From: Polydactylus sextarius
Lineage: Eukaryota > Chordata > Actinopteri > Polynemidae
DNA: 64,000 nt
NCBI GenBank assembly: GCA_016801845.1
Contig: CM028909.1
Location: 13,661,313 to 13,725,312 of the forward strand
Reading direction: 5' to 3'
The position numbers were made by a program, and so were the translations under genes. This document shows, piece by piece, positions 1 to 13,787 of the stretch. Under the pieces are notes generated by a model. That model was given only the letters and a program-made list of their open reading frames with translations, was not told where the DNA came from and made no database searches. Every line of letters starts with the position of its first letter. Position 1 is the stretch's first letter.

Positions 1-770
1 AGAGCAGGGGATTGTAAGTGTGCCTGAGTCAGATAGGCACACCTTACAGACAACCAATGGGTTAGCAGAAGGTGAGGCCAGTGAGAGAATGACCTTAATG
101 GAAAACCTTTAGAAAAACAAGCTTCTCAGAGTGGTATGGATTACATATAGCTGAGAGGTAACTGCAACACCCACATCCTGACAGTCACACACTCAGAAAT
201 AGCTACACCGACAAACACAATCAAACATAATCTGCTTCCTGTGTTTTTCACTTGACACTGTTAGTTTGTGAGCAATGACCATCTACTCAGACACACCTCA
301 CTTCAAGATGAATGAGGCAGAATCATGAAAGGATAAAGACAGAAAGGATAATTAAAGCCATGAAGTGAAGAGTGAAGACCTGCATGCATTGTCCGTTTTA
401 AAGCAAATATAGATAGAGCTCTTCTTTGAAGCGTGCAAGGATGTTTTGTTGGCCTGTGGGCAAAAGCGAGGCTACAGACACCAGCTGATCAAAGAATCAG
501 AGCAGGAATCTATGCAAGAGCCTGTATTTAAGTATATAAGTATTAATGCAGTATGTGTATCTACTCCGCTGTCAGAGTATGAGGAAAGATATAGTAAGAG
601 ATGAGGAGGACACTTATTAATAAGAGAGAAAGAGAGAAGACCAAGCAGATAAGAGAAAGTCACCTGAAAGAGAAATGAAAATGACAGAGCGGTTTATGGA
701 TGAATGTGAACCAAAGGGAGAAAGGAAGAGCAAAGAATAGAAAAAAACAGGGCTATGGGCAAGTTCTCAC
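1..770 (-). other. rbm10 intron (partial), no other feature seen
   Basis: This stretch lies downstream of the last visible rbm10 exon, which ends at 771 with a good donor (CAG|GTGAGAAC read on the minus strand). It is therefore intron. I see no open frame with family similarity, no RNA gene and no clear repeat in it. Confidence 0.7.
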
Positions 771-1846
771 CTGAAGATTTGTTCCTCATGAGGCGAACTT
801 CTCTTGGTTGGATCCCCTGCTCCTGAAGTTGTGCCCGAATCTGTGAAAACAGACGTATTATTGCTCTGTAAGATTACTAATAACACAAAAGGCGCATCAC
901 ATCTCTGAGAAAAGTATCCTCAGAAAAAATACACTAACCTCATTGGCTGTGGCAGTGGGTGGAAGCATGCGAAGCATTATGATGTTGCTGGGTCGCTGGT
1001 TGTGGTCTAGATCTGCACGGTAGTCCTGGTCCCTCTGATCCAGCTCGTCGTGGGACAGTTCTGGACCAGCACTCACACAACCATGCTCCTCTGATCCCAC
1101 TGAAAAAACCTAGAATAGAACAGTCATTAATTAGCAAGAGATGTCAACAGCAAAATAAAACTTTAGTAACTCACTAAAAAAAGAAAGAAAGAAATCATTA
1201 TGCTTTACCCTTCTCTTCATCGCCCCACGAGAGAACCTGTCTTCCTCTCTCTGTCTTACTGCACTGTAATCCATCTGTTCAGAATGAACACCACCATGAC
1301 CCCAGGTGCCCTCCCTACTCCCTGAGTGAAGGGCACTATTCTCAGGGAAGCCTCTTCCACATTTCCCTCTACCCCTCTCCGGCAGGCCAGTCCGCAACTG
1401 CTCAAACTCCCGCCTGGATCCCTCCTCATCTCTCTGGACCAAGGGAAGGGGTAGATCAGGCTGTGCCTGAGAGCAAGGGGGCCACAGGAGCCCTTTCCCC
1501 TCATGTGTCATGTCCCCTCGCCCGTCTCCTCTTTGGTGAAATCCTGGACGATCTTGGACACGACCTGGCGAGAAGTCGGGGGTGCCCAGTGATTGCTCGT
1601 CACGGCCAAACGGCCTGTCCACCTCCACTCCTACATCATAACCCGTCACTGCCTCCTCCTCCTCTTGGCCATAGCCTCGGTAATCCATGTCCCGGAAGTT
1701 GTGATCATTGTGGGTGCTGCCATAGCGACCTATACGGTCACCTCGGCCACCCCTGTTGAACATGACAGATACATTCAGTCACCGGTTTGACGTGTACACT
1801 TGAAATTGAAAAGGTGTAAGTTAACTCACCGCCGCTCATAGTCCAT
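771..1846 (-). CDS. rbm10: RNA-binding protein 10, 5' part of gene (continues off left edge)
   Basis: RBM10 is a nuclear RNA-binding splicing regulator. Coding exons read here are 1846-1830, 1752-1209, 1109-939 and 840-771, all with GT-AG borders and joined in phase, giving about 267 residues. The start MDYERRGGRGDR matches the mammalian RBM10 start and not RBM5 or RBM6. The long second coding exon is rich in Arg, Gly, Asp and Glu (FRDMDYRGYG, then EEEE). The next exon carries RDQDYR and SNIIMLRMLP, the first strand of RRM1. The last carries REVRLMRNKSSG, typical of RBM10 RRM1. The rest of RRM1, the zinc fingers, RRM2, OCRE and G-patch must lie left of the window. A 5' non-coding exon (donor at 2376) is likely. 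The region before RRM1 seems longer than in human RBM10. The family call is secure. Confidence 0.93.
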
Positions 1847-2480
1847 GGTGAACTTCTGGTTCTTCTCCTAGTCTCTGTCTTTTGTTTATCTGGTTTAAAG
1901 AAAAGGCAATCATCAGTTTACATATATCTTATTTAAGAACACACACTGAAAACATATGTCCAACTACCTCAACGAGGGAAGTAAAGACTACCCAGGATGC
2001 ACCGCAGTGATGTACAAGGTGTGTATCTCACCAGGTTAGCTGCATTATTGTGATACTGCACATACTTCTCAAACTTTAACTGATACCTATCGACCAGACT
2101 TCACATATTAGTCACCAAAAGCGACAAATATACAAGCAAGTGTAGCCCTGCATCACTAATAGATGAATTACGTGTATGCTACGCTCATGCTCAAACTTAT
2201 TATCCAAAAAGGAGTCGTCAACAATGACGTGTGACGGTCATCTCTGTTAGCGGACATGCTAACCGTTTTAGCTTGAGAATGGCTAGCCAGCTAGTGCAGA
2301 GACGCTGCTGCCAACGGTTACAAGCCGTGCAAATACAAACAACAGCGTTTGTTTGTGAAATTGGAGAAACACTTACCAGCGTCACATGTAACTAACAATA
2401 ACCCTTGAAATGTCACGTAGCAGCCAAGGAGATACGGGTGTTTATTTCTCAGTGATCCAAGTGTAAAATGGCCACAGCAA
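1831..2480 (-). promoter_or_regulatory. rbm10: rbm10 5' UTR exons and promoter region
   Basis: The exon with the ATG begins at an acceptor near 1868 (GACTAG). Upstream, a strong donor at 2376 (ACGCTG|GTAAGTG on the minus strand) marks a likely non-coding first exon, roughly 2377-2480. An AAAATGGCC motif at about 2465 resembles a YY1 site, common near housekeeping start sites. The transcription start itself is inferred. Confidence 0.5.
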
Positions 2481-2714
2481 GCAGCGGTTCGGGTGGGCGG
2501 GACTACTACCTGACTCTGGCATTTGATTGGTTCTCGCCGAGTGAATATTTGAATGTGGACGATGATTGGACGAGAGAAACCAGGCCAACACTGAGCAAGT
2601 AGTTCATGATACACTGAGGACATGTATGGCACCATTTATAAAGCGTTTCTGCAGATATCTTCAACTCACACATAAAAATCATAGAATCAAATATTTTAAC
2701 CAGTGATGAGCACT

Positions 2715-4398
2715 TTTATTTTTTGGAGGAAAAAAAAAGTAAATTAGATAAGAAATACGGGTTAAAGCATTTGTAATTACGAAGGAATGGATGAAAGAAC
2801 ACAAATACCACCATACAACAGAAAACCCTAATACCAGCTTTATTTGAAAAAAAAAAATCCAGAAATCCCAATATGTCATAGTACAAAAAAAGAAAATAAA
2901 ACAATGCTCTAGCAGCCCACCCCCAAAACCATCCAACCATACAACCCGAGCTTGACCTTCAATTAATTAAATGAAATACTACTATGGTTACAATTTATCA
3001 TTTAACTGACATAAGCTGATCATAACAGCAGGGTTAAGTATAATGATTAAAAAATACTAAGAAAATTAGAGACAACAATAAAAAGTTATAGTACAATAAT
3101 GACAATATCATAAAAGGGGAGATGGGGAGAGTTGAGTAAAAGGCAAACTTGAAATACACATCAACATGTCCTTACAAGGCCTTGTAAGACATACAGTACA
3201 TAATCGACATTATAGTAATAAGATAAGCCTATTATCTATAGGAAAGAATATTCAACTTATCAACTACACCACTCATGATTTGACCCACTGATTAACACAA
3301 TCAAATGATCCTGGGTATACACAAAAAAGGTCCTAAAAACTCAATATGTTTAACCTGATTGTGCCTCTAGCTATAGTACAATGTCTTCCAGTAAAGTGAA
3401 GGTTTTCTATGTCACTCTGAGTAGCTGTTAATTCCATTACCCATCTGAGCCATAAATGTGGTCATCAGGGGTAACTTTGGCATGGAAACAAGGGGTTAGG
3501 TCAGTGACGCGGAAGGCTTTTCCATGCATACAGTACGTAGACACATATGTTAATACACTCACACAAATATACACACATTCATTGCATGCAGACCTGCACT
3601 GGAAAAAAAAAAAAAAATCACCATACAGTCGCACATGAGCGCACATAGTACGTGCACACACATACACACGCTTACGCACGCACACACATACACAATTAAG
3701 TTCAGGTAAGTAATTCAGTATGGGAAAAATATCTCATACAATCTAGATAAGGGCATACCCCTGCATAGTGCCTGAGTCAGAATGTGGGCCTGAAGGAGCC
3801 AAGCCAATGACAGGGAGAAAGCATTCACAAACATTACATGTGGACACTACAAATGACAAAATAACACCCCATTTAAGTTATGAATCCCTAACCGTCAACT
3901 TACTCTTCTTGACAACTGCTCTCAAGGCACTACATGTAGGCGATACTGTGTAAAATCCACTTAGACATGGTCTTAATTCAAAATTATTTTTATATTAATG
4001 TCTTTTTGCTTTCTCATGTCCCTATTGTCTTTGGCCTGGTAAGGACCTTTTCCTCTCTTTAATCCTATCATGGCACATTTTAACCCGTTTACATCTACTC
4101 AACTTCAAATCACCCTCCCCCCCACCACATGCCCTACAAACTTCTACATCTGAAAATTTTTGATAGATGTAAGCGAAATGGCACATAACCTAATGTATAG
4201 ACAAAGGACCGATGTGTAGAAGCCTATCAAATCATTTCAGACCTGGTTTAATTTGCTGTGTATAATTGGGTGATCAGAAATTGAGCATCCGCAAAAGTTT
4301 TGTGGCCCCTCCCAAATATTCTCCCCTATGTTGAATCTCATTGGATGCTGCGCTCTCCATCTGTGCTTGAGGGCAGCTCCCTCTTCTTCTCCCAGAGC
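2715..4398 (-). other. probable rhoa 3' UTR
   Basis: This is the sequence between the rhoa stop codon and two minus-strand AATAAA signals (plus TTTATT at 2839-2844 and 2715-2720). It is AT-rich and has a purine and CA-rich stretch around 3600-3700. I see no coding exon or other gene in it. Its length of about 1.6 kb is plausible for a RhoA 3' UTR, but transcription to this point is inferred only. Confidence 0.5.
2839..2844 (-). terminator. candidate poly(A) signal of rhoa
   Basis: AATAAA on the minus strand. A second copy is at 2720-2715. Either would end the rhoa transcript just short of the rbm10 promoter. Confidence 0.4.
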
Positions 4399-6513
<2,115 letters not shown>

Positions 6514-7127
6514 CTATAAAAAAGAATGCAGAACGAGGTTATAATATAACATACAATACACACCCTATAAACATTTTACCAACACTACACTGATACACAC
6601 AACACTACACAAAAAAAGGTGAACAAGGCGTTCAAACTTTCTGAGCTGTGTATGTTGCAGTAACAATTTGCTGTATGTGAGATTTCATCAACAGTTCCTC
6701 CTGTTTAGCAGAAGTAACTTAGTCAACCTTGGTAACGCAAGCAGACCGGTCTCCTTATATCTTGCATTATCGTTAAAAGGGTAATTTGATGTACGACATA
6801 AACTTAAGCCTTTAAAATAAATAAATAAAGTTCCGGTTGGCAAACACGGAGGCTGCCTGGAAAGCAGAGGGTGTAAACAGAACATTTCCGTGCTGTGTTC
6901 GTGTCCCCATTCCTGCTCAAAGGCTGTGCAGTGTCGTCCGGGCCTGTCAAACCAGCTAACAGCAGCTAGCAGCAAAGCTAACGGTGTTTCCCGTGGTTTC
7001 GATAACTGTCATTCCACGTATTCTCTATGAAAATAAAACGATAGCGTTCATCGCACTACAGTGACACTTCTGTAACCGAATCGAGAATTAGGTTAAAGTC
7101 TAAAAGCTTTTTGCCGAGTAAGATTAC

Positions 7128-7260
7128 CGCTTGATGTTTCTGTGTCCGCCTTTCTCCTCTTCCTGACCGACTGGAACACTCCGCCCACCGCTCATACGCA
7201 TGTGCGCAGTGACGTCAGTTTGTCAGTAGGCTGCGACTGCGGCACCTCACTGACGTATGT
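7128..7260 (-). promoter_or_regulatory. rhoa: rhoa first exon and promoter with NRF1-like and CRE sites
   Basis: A donor at 7128 (AAGCG|GTAATC on the minus strand) ends a non-coding first exon. Immediately upstream lie CGCATGTGCGCA (7197-7208), close to the NRF1 palindrome, and a perfect CRE TGACGTCA (7210-7217). A half-site TGACGTAT is near 7250. No TATA box is seen. This suits a housekeeping promoter; the exact start site is inferred. Confidence 0.6.
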
Positions 7261-7660
7261 GAAACTTAACTACCAGTGTAACTGAATACAACTAGCCAAG
7301 TGCTGTATTTGAGGTACTTTATATTTTATCTTAATTTGTATTATCTACTCCTCTACATATAACGTTAATATTATTAGTAGTTTTCTTCTCTGCTTCACTT
7401 TTTTGAAAATATAAATATGTACATACATGCAACTATGTATAACTCCTATAAAGTTGTTAAACTAGCCCCACCTAGAATGGTTGCAAAATAATAAATAATC
7501 TAATATTATTGTACATCAGTCACACAGATTTTCACCCAACACAGGCTCACACAGGCTTTTACTTTTTATGGCAGCTGATAATACTCATGCACTTGTACTT
7601 AACGACAACAACAACTTAATTCAAGGTTTAAGTCTAATCACCAGACTTTCTTATTGGTCT

Positions 7661-8408
7661 TTTATTGATGATCATTGTTTCAGAGATCAGTAATATAATA
7701 CATTCAGTTGTGTGACTTTTCCATATTAACAAAATATCATTATATTTAATGCGCAGTAGACACAAATGCAAATGTAAAAAAATATATATACATAAATGGA
7801 TACATGGAAATGATAATCTGCTTAGGGAGGAAAACATAGCACATTTTAGTATTTTCAAGTTTCAGAGTTAGCTGTCCACATGGAAGCAGATTAAAATAAA
7901 AAAAGACAGAATTTCAGATGTTTACATGTTAAAGTATATTTCCAGAAAAATATAGCTTAAAATACAGTCAAAAATATGAACAATCCCTATGTCACAACTG
8001 TGGCGTGAAATATCATGTAATTTTTATTTCACCTAAGAGTTACCTTTGTTTATTTGGGTTTATGTTAGCAAGCTGGAGTCATGATTGCCTTACATTGAAA
8101 GCTCTGCATCAGATGCTCATACACTCACCCCAGTGTGAGTACTAGGGCACAAAGACTCTTAAGGCTACAGTCTGACTGAGCTTTCTCTGCACCATTAAAA
8201 AGCATCTTCATGATTTGGGGAGTGTCACCACCTCAACCCCCTTTTAAACTGAGCGTGGCTTTCCTTCTCAGAGTCTATCTGAGTGCAAGCTCACTGACAC
8301 TTAGAAGTTCATAGATGCTGTCTTTGAACACTGCTGCTCCCAACTGTTTCTATGGACACTGGAGGTAAAGTTGCTCTGATTGGCTGTCTGACACAGCCAG
8401 TCTGAGAT
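7661..8408 (-). other. probable usp21 3' UTR
   Basis: This is the AT-rich sequence after the usp21 stop. Minus-strand AATAAA signals are at 8028-8023 and 7666-7661. I see no other gene. The stretch 7261-7660 between this and the rhoa promoter shows nothing identifiable. Confidence 0.45.
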
Positions 8409-11400
8409 CTACTTCCTGACAGTGGCAGGGCTGTTGCTGCGCTGGTAGAACAGCACATAGGCTTGATTAGTCTGAAGCTGGTTCTCTGAGACCGGTGTCA
8501 CACTGTGGGTGAACAGATGGAGAACAGAAAGTCAGAGAAACAGCTAAAGTTTACATAGAAACTGTGTTGATACAGATGACCTGTAGATATAGTAGTTGTT
8601 CAAACAGATTGCATCTAACATGCAGTAAACAGGGTATATATTTAATTACATATTACACAAAATAGTCTGGATGCAGGGTAAGTCTTACCTGGAATCATTG
8701 TAGTAGCACCAACCGTTTTCATCTGAACAGCAAGCTGTGTAGTGGCCCATATTCACTGTCCCAGTGTGGTTACATATCGCATATAAATCATACAGAACTG
8801 GGCCTGTGGGGACATACATGGATACCATGACTTATTTATTCCGTTGTTCAGAGCCATGCTGTCATTTTTTTTTTCTTTTTTTGCAAATTACAGAATAATC
8901 CAGCTGTAAGAACTCATCTCAATCTGCCACATTGAAAAAGGAAACATTTAAAATTATCATTACATCACACCACCGCCATCTTTTTCTATCAAATTGTATT
9001 TTAATTATTGTTCTATGTCAATATGCTCAACCAAACATTTTACCCTGTAGAACCTTCACATTAAGAATTCTTGAGTGTGGAAACATGAGTTCTACTGTTA
9101 TCACCTGCTGTGAAGTAATCACAGGAAGTGTAATATGTCACTTACTGCTTTCTCCTCAAAATGCATTTGCAAAACAGTCTATTTTCATCCTCTCAGGCTT
9201 TTTGACATGTCTGAAATGTTGCAGGGCAGTGATGGAAGGAGAAGGGACAGCCAGAGTCTCTTGAGTCTCTCAACTCTCAACTTTTAAAATGCCATGAAGC
9301 AAGTTTCCAAAAATCTTGTTATTGTTTGTCTTCTTTGACAAACCCACTCCTTCTTCTTTTACCCTCTCCTGCACATTTTATTATGTCAACTCAACCTAAA
9401 CCACACAGTAACACATATATAACCCGAGGATATACGTGAGAAATATAGACTTGCGTTACCGCAATCAACGGGTCCATAAGGTCCGAGGTCCAGGTTAGTG
9501 AGAGGGAAGGACACGTATACTGTACTTTTACTGATGGACCACCGTGAAGTGGTGAAACGATTCAGATCTGATTGAGACAGTTAAGCATAATCACAACTTC
9601 CTGCACATCAACACAAACATACACTGTGCTTATTTGCTTACAGAACAGTAATTATACAGTAAGTAGGAGTTGTTGCCAAGGATACGGATCACAATAACCT
9701 GAGGAAACCTCTGAATGGACAGCCGCTTGGTGCACTCTGTACGCCTGTTACACCTCTCACACATCTGAAACACACATGAACAAGAACAAACCCGTTAGGG
9801 TTTAACACTAAAGATTTCAACTCGTACTGTTTTGTCCCGTTTTACTGGCTCTAGTGTCTATGCAGCAATCAGCATTTAGCAACAGTTGAGTCAAAATGTG
9901 ATGACAGCTGTGGGTGTTTTGTTTATGTCACCACCACCAGTCAACCACATAGACTGAACTGAATAATGTTCGACTCGAGTTTGAGTTTTTTTTTTTTTTT
10001 TTTTTTCTTAAAAACTTAAACTTAGATATCTAACCTAATATTGAAATGGGTTAAAACTTGTTAAAAGTTCCAAATAATGTCTCTTTGCTTATTTTTTTTT
10101 TTTTTTTGTCCTCTTTCTTGATTTTGATAGCAAGTTTCCTTGTTTTGTTTCTTTATATTTGAAGGGTTTTTTTAATGGGGCTTTGTATAGACAGTTTGTG
10201 TATAGACAGCCTAAATCCTTTCAGCCCTTCTCTTCATCTTTTGATGCTCCATGTTGGATTATTTTTTTCCACGATACTTCAATTTTACAAAGAAATAAAG
10301 AATAAGAAAAAAAATTTTAAAGTCATAATCTGTATGTTATAGGACATAAATGAGCAGGTTTGTAATCAGGGATACCATCTTATCCACATACTGTAATAAC
10401 TTGAATGAAATGAATGAAAGAGCTTCAACCATAAAGACACACTGATGTGTCATAATACATTATTTGTCTATTATGGTGCACTCTGTGTCAACTTACAGGT
10501 GAATTTTCCTTGTCGAGTTTCTCCTGCTGAGAGAAGAGGTCCAGACACTCCCTGAGGGTGACTTCTCCTGAGGAGCTCCTCTTGGGGATGGGCAGCGACA
10601 GATCACAGAACACATCAAATGTGTTGGAGTAATGGGAGCAAACAGAACAATGCAGCGAGCTCCGCAGCTGGCCTGAGAACAGGTCTGTAAAAGGGACAGC
10701 AACAGGAACCATCAGCGGTCACCTGCACTGAACTTATCACAGATGATACAGATGGGTGACTGGACTACTTGCTTTCCTCACCAACTATTCTGCTGTCATC
10801 TCGCTCTAAGTGCTTCTTCCACATGGCTACTGCCTCCTCTGAAAGTCTGCAGGAGGATACGAGATGAGACAGAAGCAAAAGAAAAAAACAGAAATGTGGT
10901 TACATGAGGCACATTTCAGTTTCAAAAACAAGAATCTCTTCCACATAAACATGCACACCTAAATTTGGCATATTTTTGTTCAGGCTCCTTCCCGGTTCGT
11001 CGAACGTAGGGCCTGCGGTTGATTTCTGTGTGCAGTTTGTCTAACAGGAACCTGAGAAACTCCTGAGCATCCTGTTGACTGAATTAAACAAAAAGAGATT
11101 CCTTTATGTCAGTGTTACAGGTGGATAATCATAAATCTTATCTATGAAACTGCATGATGGGAAAGTGGAAAATCAACTGAAATGTTTTATAGTTCTTGAA
11201 ATAGTCAGGTTGATACAGATATGGACAATACATTGCGTTGTTTATATGGTATATGGCTTAATAGGCCTAATATTTTTGTATAGAGTCTGCTTTCACAAGT
11301 AGAAAAAATGCATAGTAGTAATGTTGCATGCACAAAAGCTGAATTGATTGAAAAGATGCAGTTAACACTGAGGAAGAGCAAACTCGCCTGTAACCGCTGA

Positions 11401-12486
11401 AATAAGGCACAGCTTCTTTAAAAATATTGTAAAACTGTCGCGGATTCACAACCGTGTTTCCTTCATTTTCAGCCCACAGGCCCGACAGCATCTGAGAGAA
11501 AGCTGGTGCAGGAAGACAAGGTGCAATGAGAGAAATGAAAAAGAAAACCATGGAGGAACTTGGAAAAGAGACAAGACCAGGAGAGAAGGACATACCTTCC
11601 ATGAGCTTTGCGTCCTCTTTGGAGAACTTCTCTTGTCTGTAGGACTTGAGGAGGCAGTAGTTCCGTAGGCCGCATGTGTGAGACAAACACTGGACGATTG
11701 CATTCAGGAAACACTAAGTCAGAGAGAGGGTGAAGAGTGTAAACATAGAGGTGAGCATGTCAGAAGCAAAAAGTATTTCTGATTGTGCAGTGATGCTTAA
11801 CACTTACTGTGTTTCCTATGTTTCTAAGGCCAGTTCTTCCACTTCCTAAGGTGAGCTGCTCTTTCTGTAATTTTAAAAAAGAAAAGAGGAAGCTACTGAG
11901 CAGAACTACAGACCTGATACATCTGTAAGCACAGTACACAGCCATGTTTTCATTTTTCTAGAAAACTAATTATTTCACCATGTGCATGTCCTACCTTCTG
12001 ACCTCTACATGTGTTGGTACAACATGTCTGCCTGTCTGCCTTAACCCTATCATGTCAGTGTGTGTATAACATAGGTCGGACAGATTTAGCCTTCTTATCT
12101 CATTAGCATAAAAAGAGAAGCTAAAAGAAGGTCAGCCTCAAGGATTCATCCTATTAGTGACCAAGGACTGCTGACAGGTGCTTGAACACGTGTGATGATA
12201 TGTACTCTCCATTAATTCCTTTACATCCATTCTCTGTCTGTGTTTGTCCCAATTCCACATTATGAAGACACTGTCGAGACCAGCAAGTCCGCAGGTTTGA
12301 AATGTTTGTGCCATGTTGTGTTGTGCACACCTCGTTGTCAGCGACCAGAAGCAGACCCATCAGTGAAGTGTAGAGGACAGACTGGGAGATGTCAGCCGTC
12401 TCTCTCTGGAGACCGTTCTGAGACACCAGGGTTCGACACAGGGCCTCACAAGATCCTTCCACGTTGACACCGCTGGCTCCAGGCAT
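8409..12486 (-). CDS. usp21: Ubiquitin carboxyl-terminal hydrolase, USP21 type
   Basis: This is a cysteine protease that removes ubiquitin from substrates. Exons are 12486-12331, 11864-11808, 11713-11596, 11502-11388, 11078-10959, 10846-10782, 10684-10497, 9764-9686, 9567-9460, 8803-8689 and 8502-8409: 1215 nt, 404 residues. The Cys box is GLRNIGNTCFLNA with catalytic Cys72, first codon of exon 3. QQDAQEFL follows. Zinc-knuckle pairs are CSVC (223-226) and CERC (275-278). The His box has His356 in GHYTA, with Asp372 in YNDSSVTPVSENQ. The spacing of 16 between His and Asp, LGSGRTGLRN, DLSLPIPKR and PVSENQ favour USP21 over USP2. The N-terminus before the protease domain is only about 60 residues, far shorter than in human USP21 (565 aa). 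Another first exon encoding more is possible. One intron uses a GC donor. Confidence 0.9.
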
Positions 12487-13211
12487 CCTATTTTACCTGT
12501 GCACCGGACAAATGTCTACAACTATCCGTATCCTGAGGTAGATAGAGAGAATTTCCCCCTGAAGAAATGCAAGCCAGGAGGTCTGCACCTCAGACCGGGT
12601 GAGATGGACCACCTCAGTTTTTTCACATGCAGGGTCAAAGGTGAGCAGAACGTGGTTGTAGCACATAAACTGTCTGAAAGAGAGAACGTGTCCTTTTTCA
12701 ATGAATAAAGTATGAAAATTACATGGGACATTATTCACAACTGAGGGCAAAAGGAAATGATTCATTTGTGTCTGTGCATCCCCCCTTAAGGTAAATCTGT
12801 ACCTTGAATTTATCAACTTGATCCACTCTGTCTCACAATTACATCTCATAATAACAACACACAGGTCAGCTCGGAAAACCCTCACTGTGACTGGGACCTT
12901 GTGAATCCATGCATCAACATATTTCATCCAGGCACATACAGATAGATACAGATATAGTTTTAAATCAAGTGCCCATTAATCAAGCTGTCAAATTAGGTTG
13001 AACTTTTGAACAGAGTCACTCCTCTGAACTGTAAAACACAACATGCCAGCGTCACAGCCAAAGGTCTTGACTGAACGTCATCAAAGTCAAATCTATACCC
13101 TTGCTGGTGTTCAGTACAGGTAAAGGGTAAAATCTTGAAAAAGTTAGTTTTGCAAATAACTACGGAGAAATATTGTAGCATTAGCGAATAGACAGAGCGG
13201 TTCAGACTCAC

Positions 13212-13370
13212 CTGATCACTTGGTCACTCTATCTGTGGACAAACTGTCCCAACCAAACTGTTCCCATCACCTGCTGAGCTGTTAAAAATTCAGAAGGGGA
13301 CGTCTACTGTTTCACTGTGTGTCTGTAGGCTGGAACTGAAAGTCTACCTCTCTCTCCCCTGCCCTGTCAT
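13212..13370 (-). promoter_or_regulatory. usp21 5' UTR exon and promoter region
   Basis: A strong donor at 13212 (GATCAG|GTGAGTC on the minus strand) precedes the coding exon, whose acceptor (AAATAG) lies one base before the ATG. This marks a non-coding first exon. The gap to the arhgef3 stop is only about 0.4 kb. Confidence 0.45.
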
Positions 13371-13529
13371 CAGTGTCAGGGGGAGAGAGGGAGAAAGAAG
13401 GAGGGAGAGAGGGAGGGAGGATAATCATCTCTAATCTTTTCTCTGTAGATCTTGTTGGCTATACTTAGACTTTTATTTGTGTCTTTTCCCACGTGTCCTT
13501 TTATTTGTGTCCTTTTGCAACACTTTATT

Positions 13530-13562
13530 AAAAAAAAAAAAAAAAAAAAAAGAAAAAAAAAA
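13530..13562. repeat. A-rich homopolymer tract
   Basis: A run of about 30 A residues with one interruption on the plus strand, between the 3' end of arhgef3 and the 5' end of usp21. Such runs are prone to length error in assemblies. Confidence 0.9.
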
Positions 13563-13729
13563 CCCCAAAAAAACAGTGACAGCAAAAACATTCATTTTAC
13601 ATCATAAATTCACATTCTGCAATAAACATCACCGCAATCACACAAACATCCATGAGAAAGAGACAGAAAAATAAAATATTCATTTCGGAAATACTACATG
13701 TGTACAATGATCTTCTTCAAAAAGTCCCA

Positions 13730-13735
13730 TTTATT
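13730..13735 (-). terminator. candidate poly(A) signal of arhgef3
   Basis: AATAAA on the minus strand, about 50 nt after the stop codon. A second copy is at 13529-13524, beside an A-rich tract. A very short 3' UTR is possible. Confidence 0.35.
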
Positions 13736-13787
13736 TTCTCTAATGTCAACATATACATGTGTAGAGACTACACCGGCCTCTTCATGA

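Noticed and set aside
8409..12486. USP2 instead of USP21
   Set aside because: LGSG-GLRN, DLSLPIPKR and PVSENQ phrases and the His-Asp spacing fit USP21 better.
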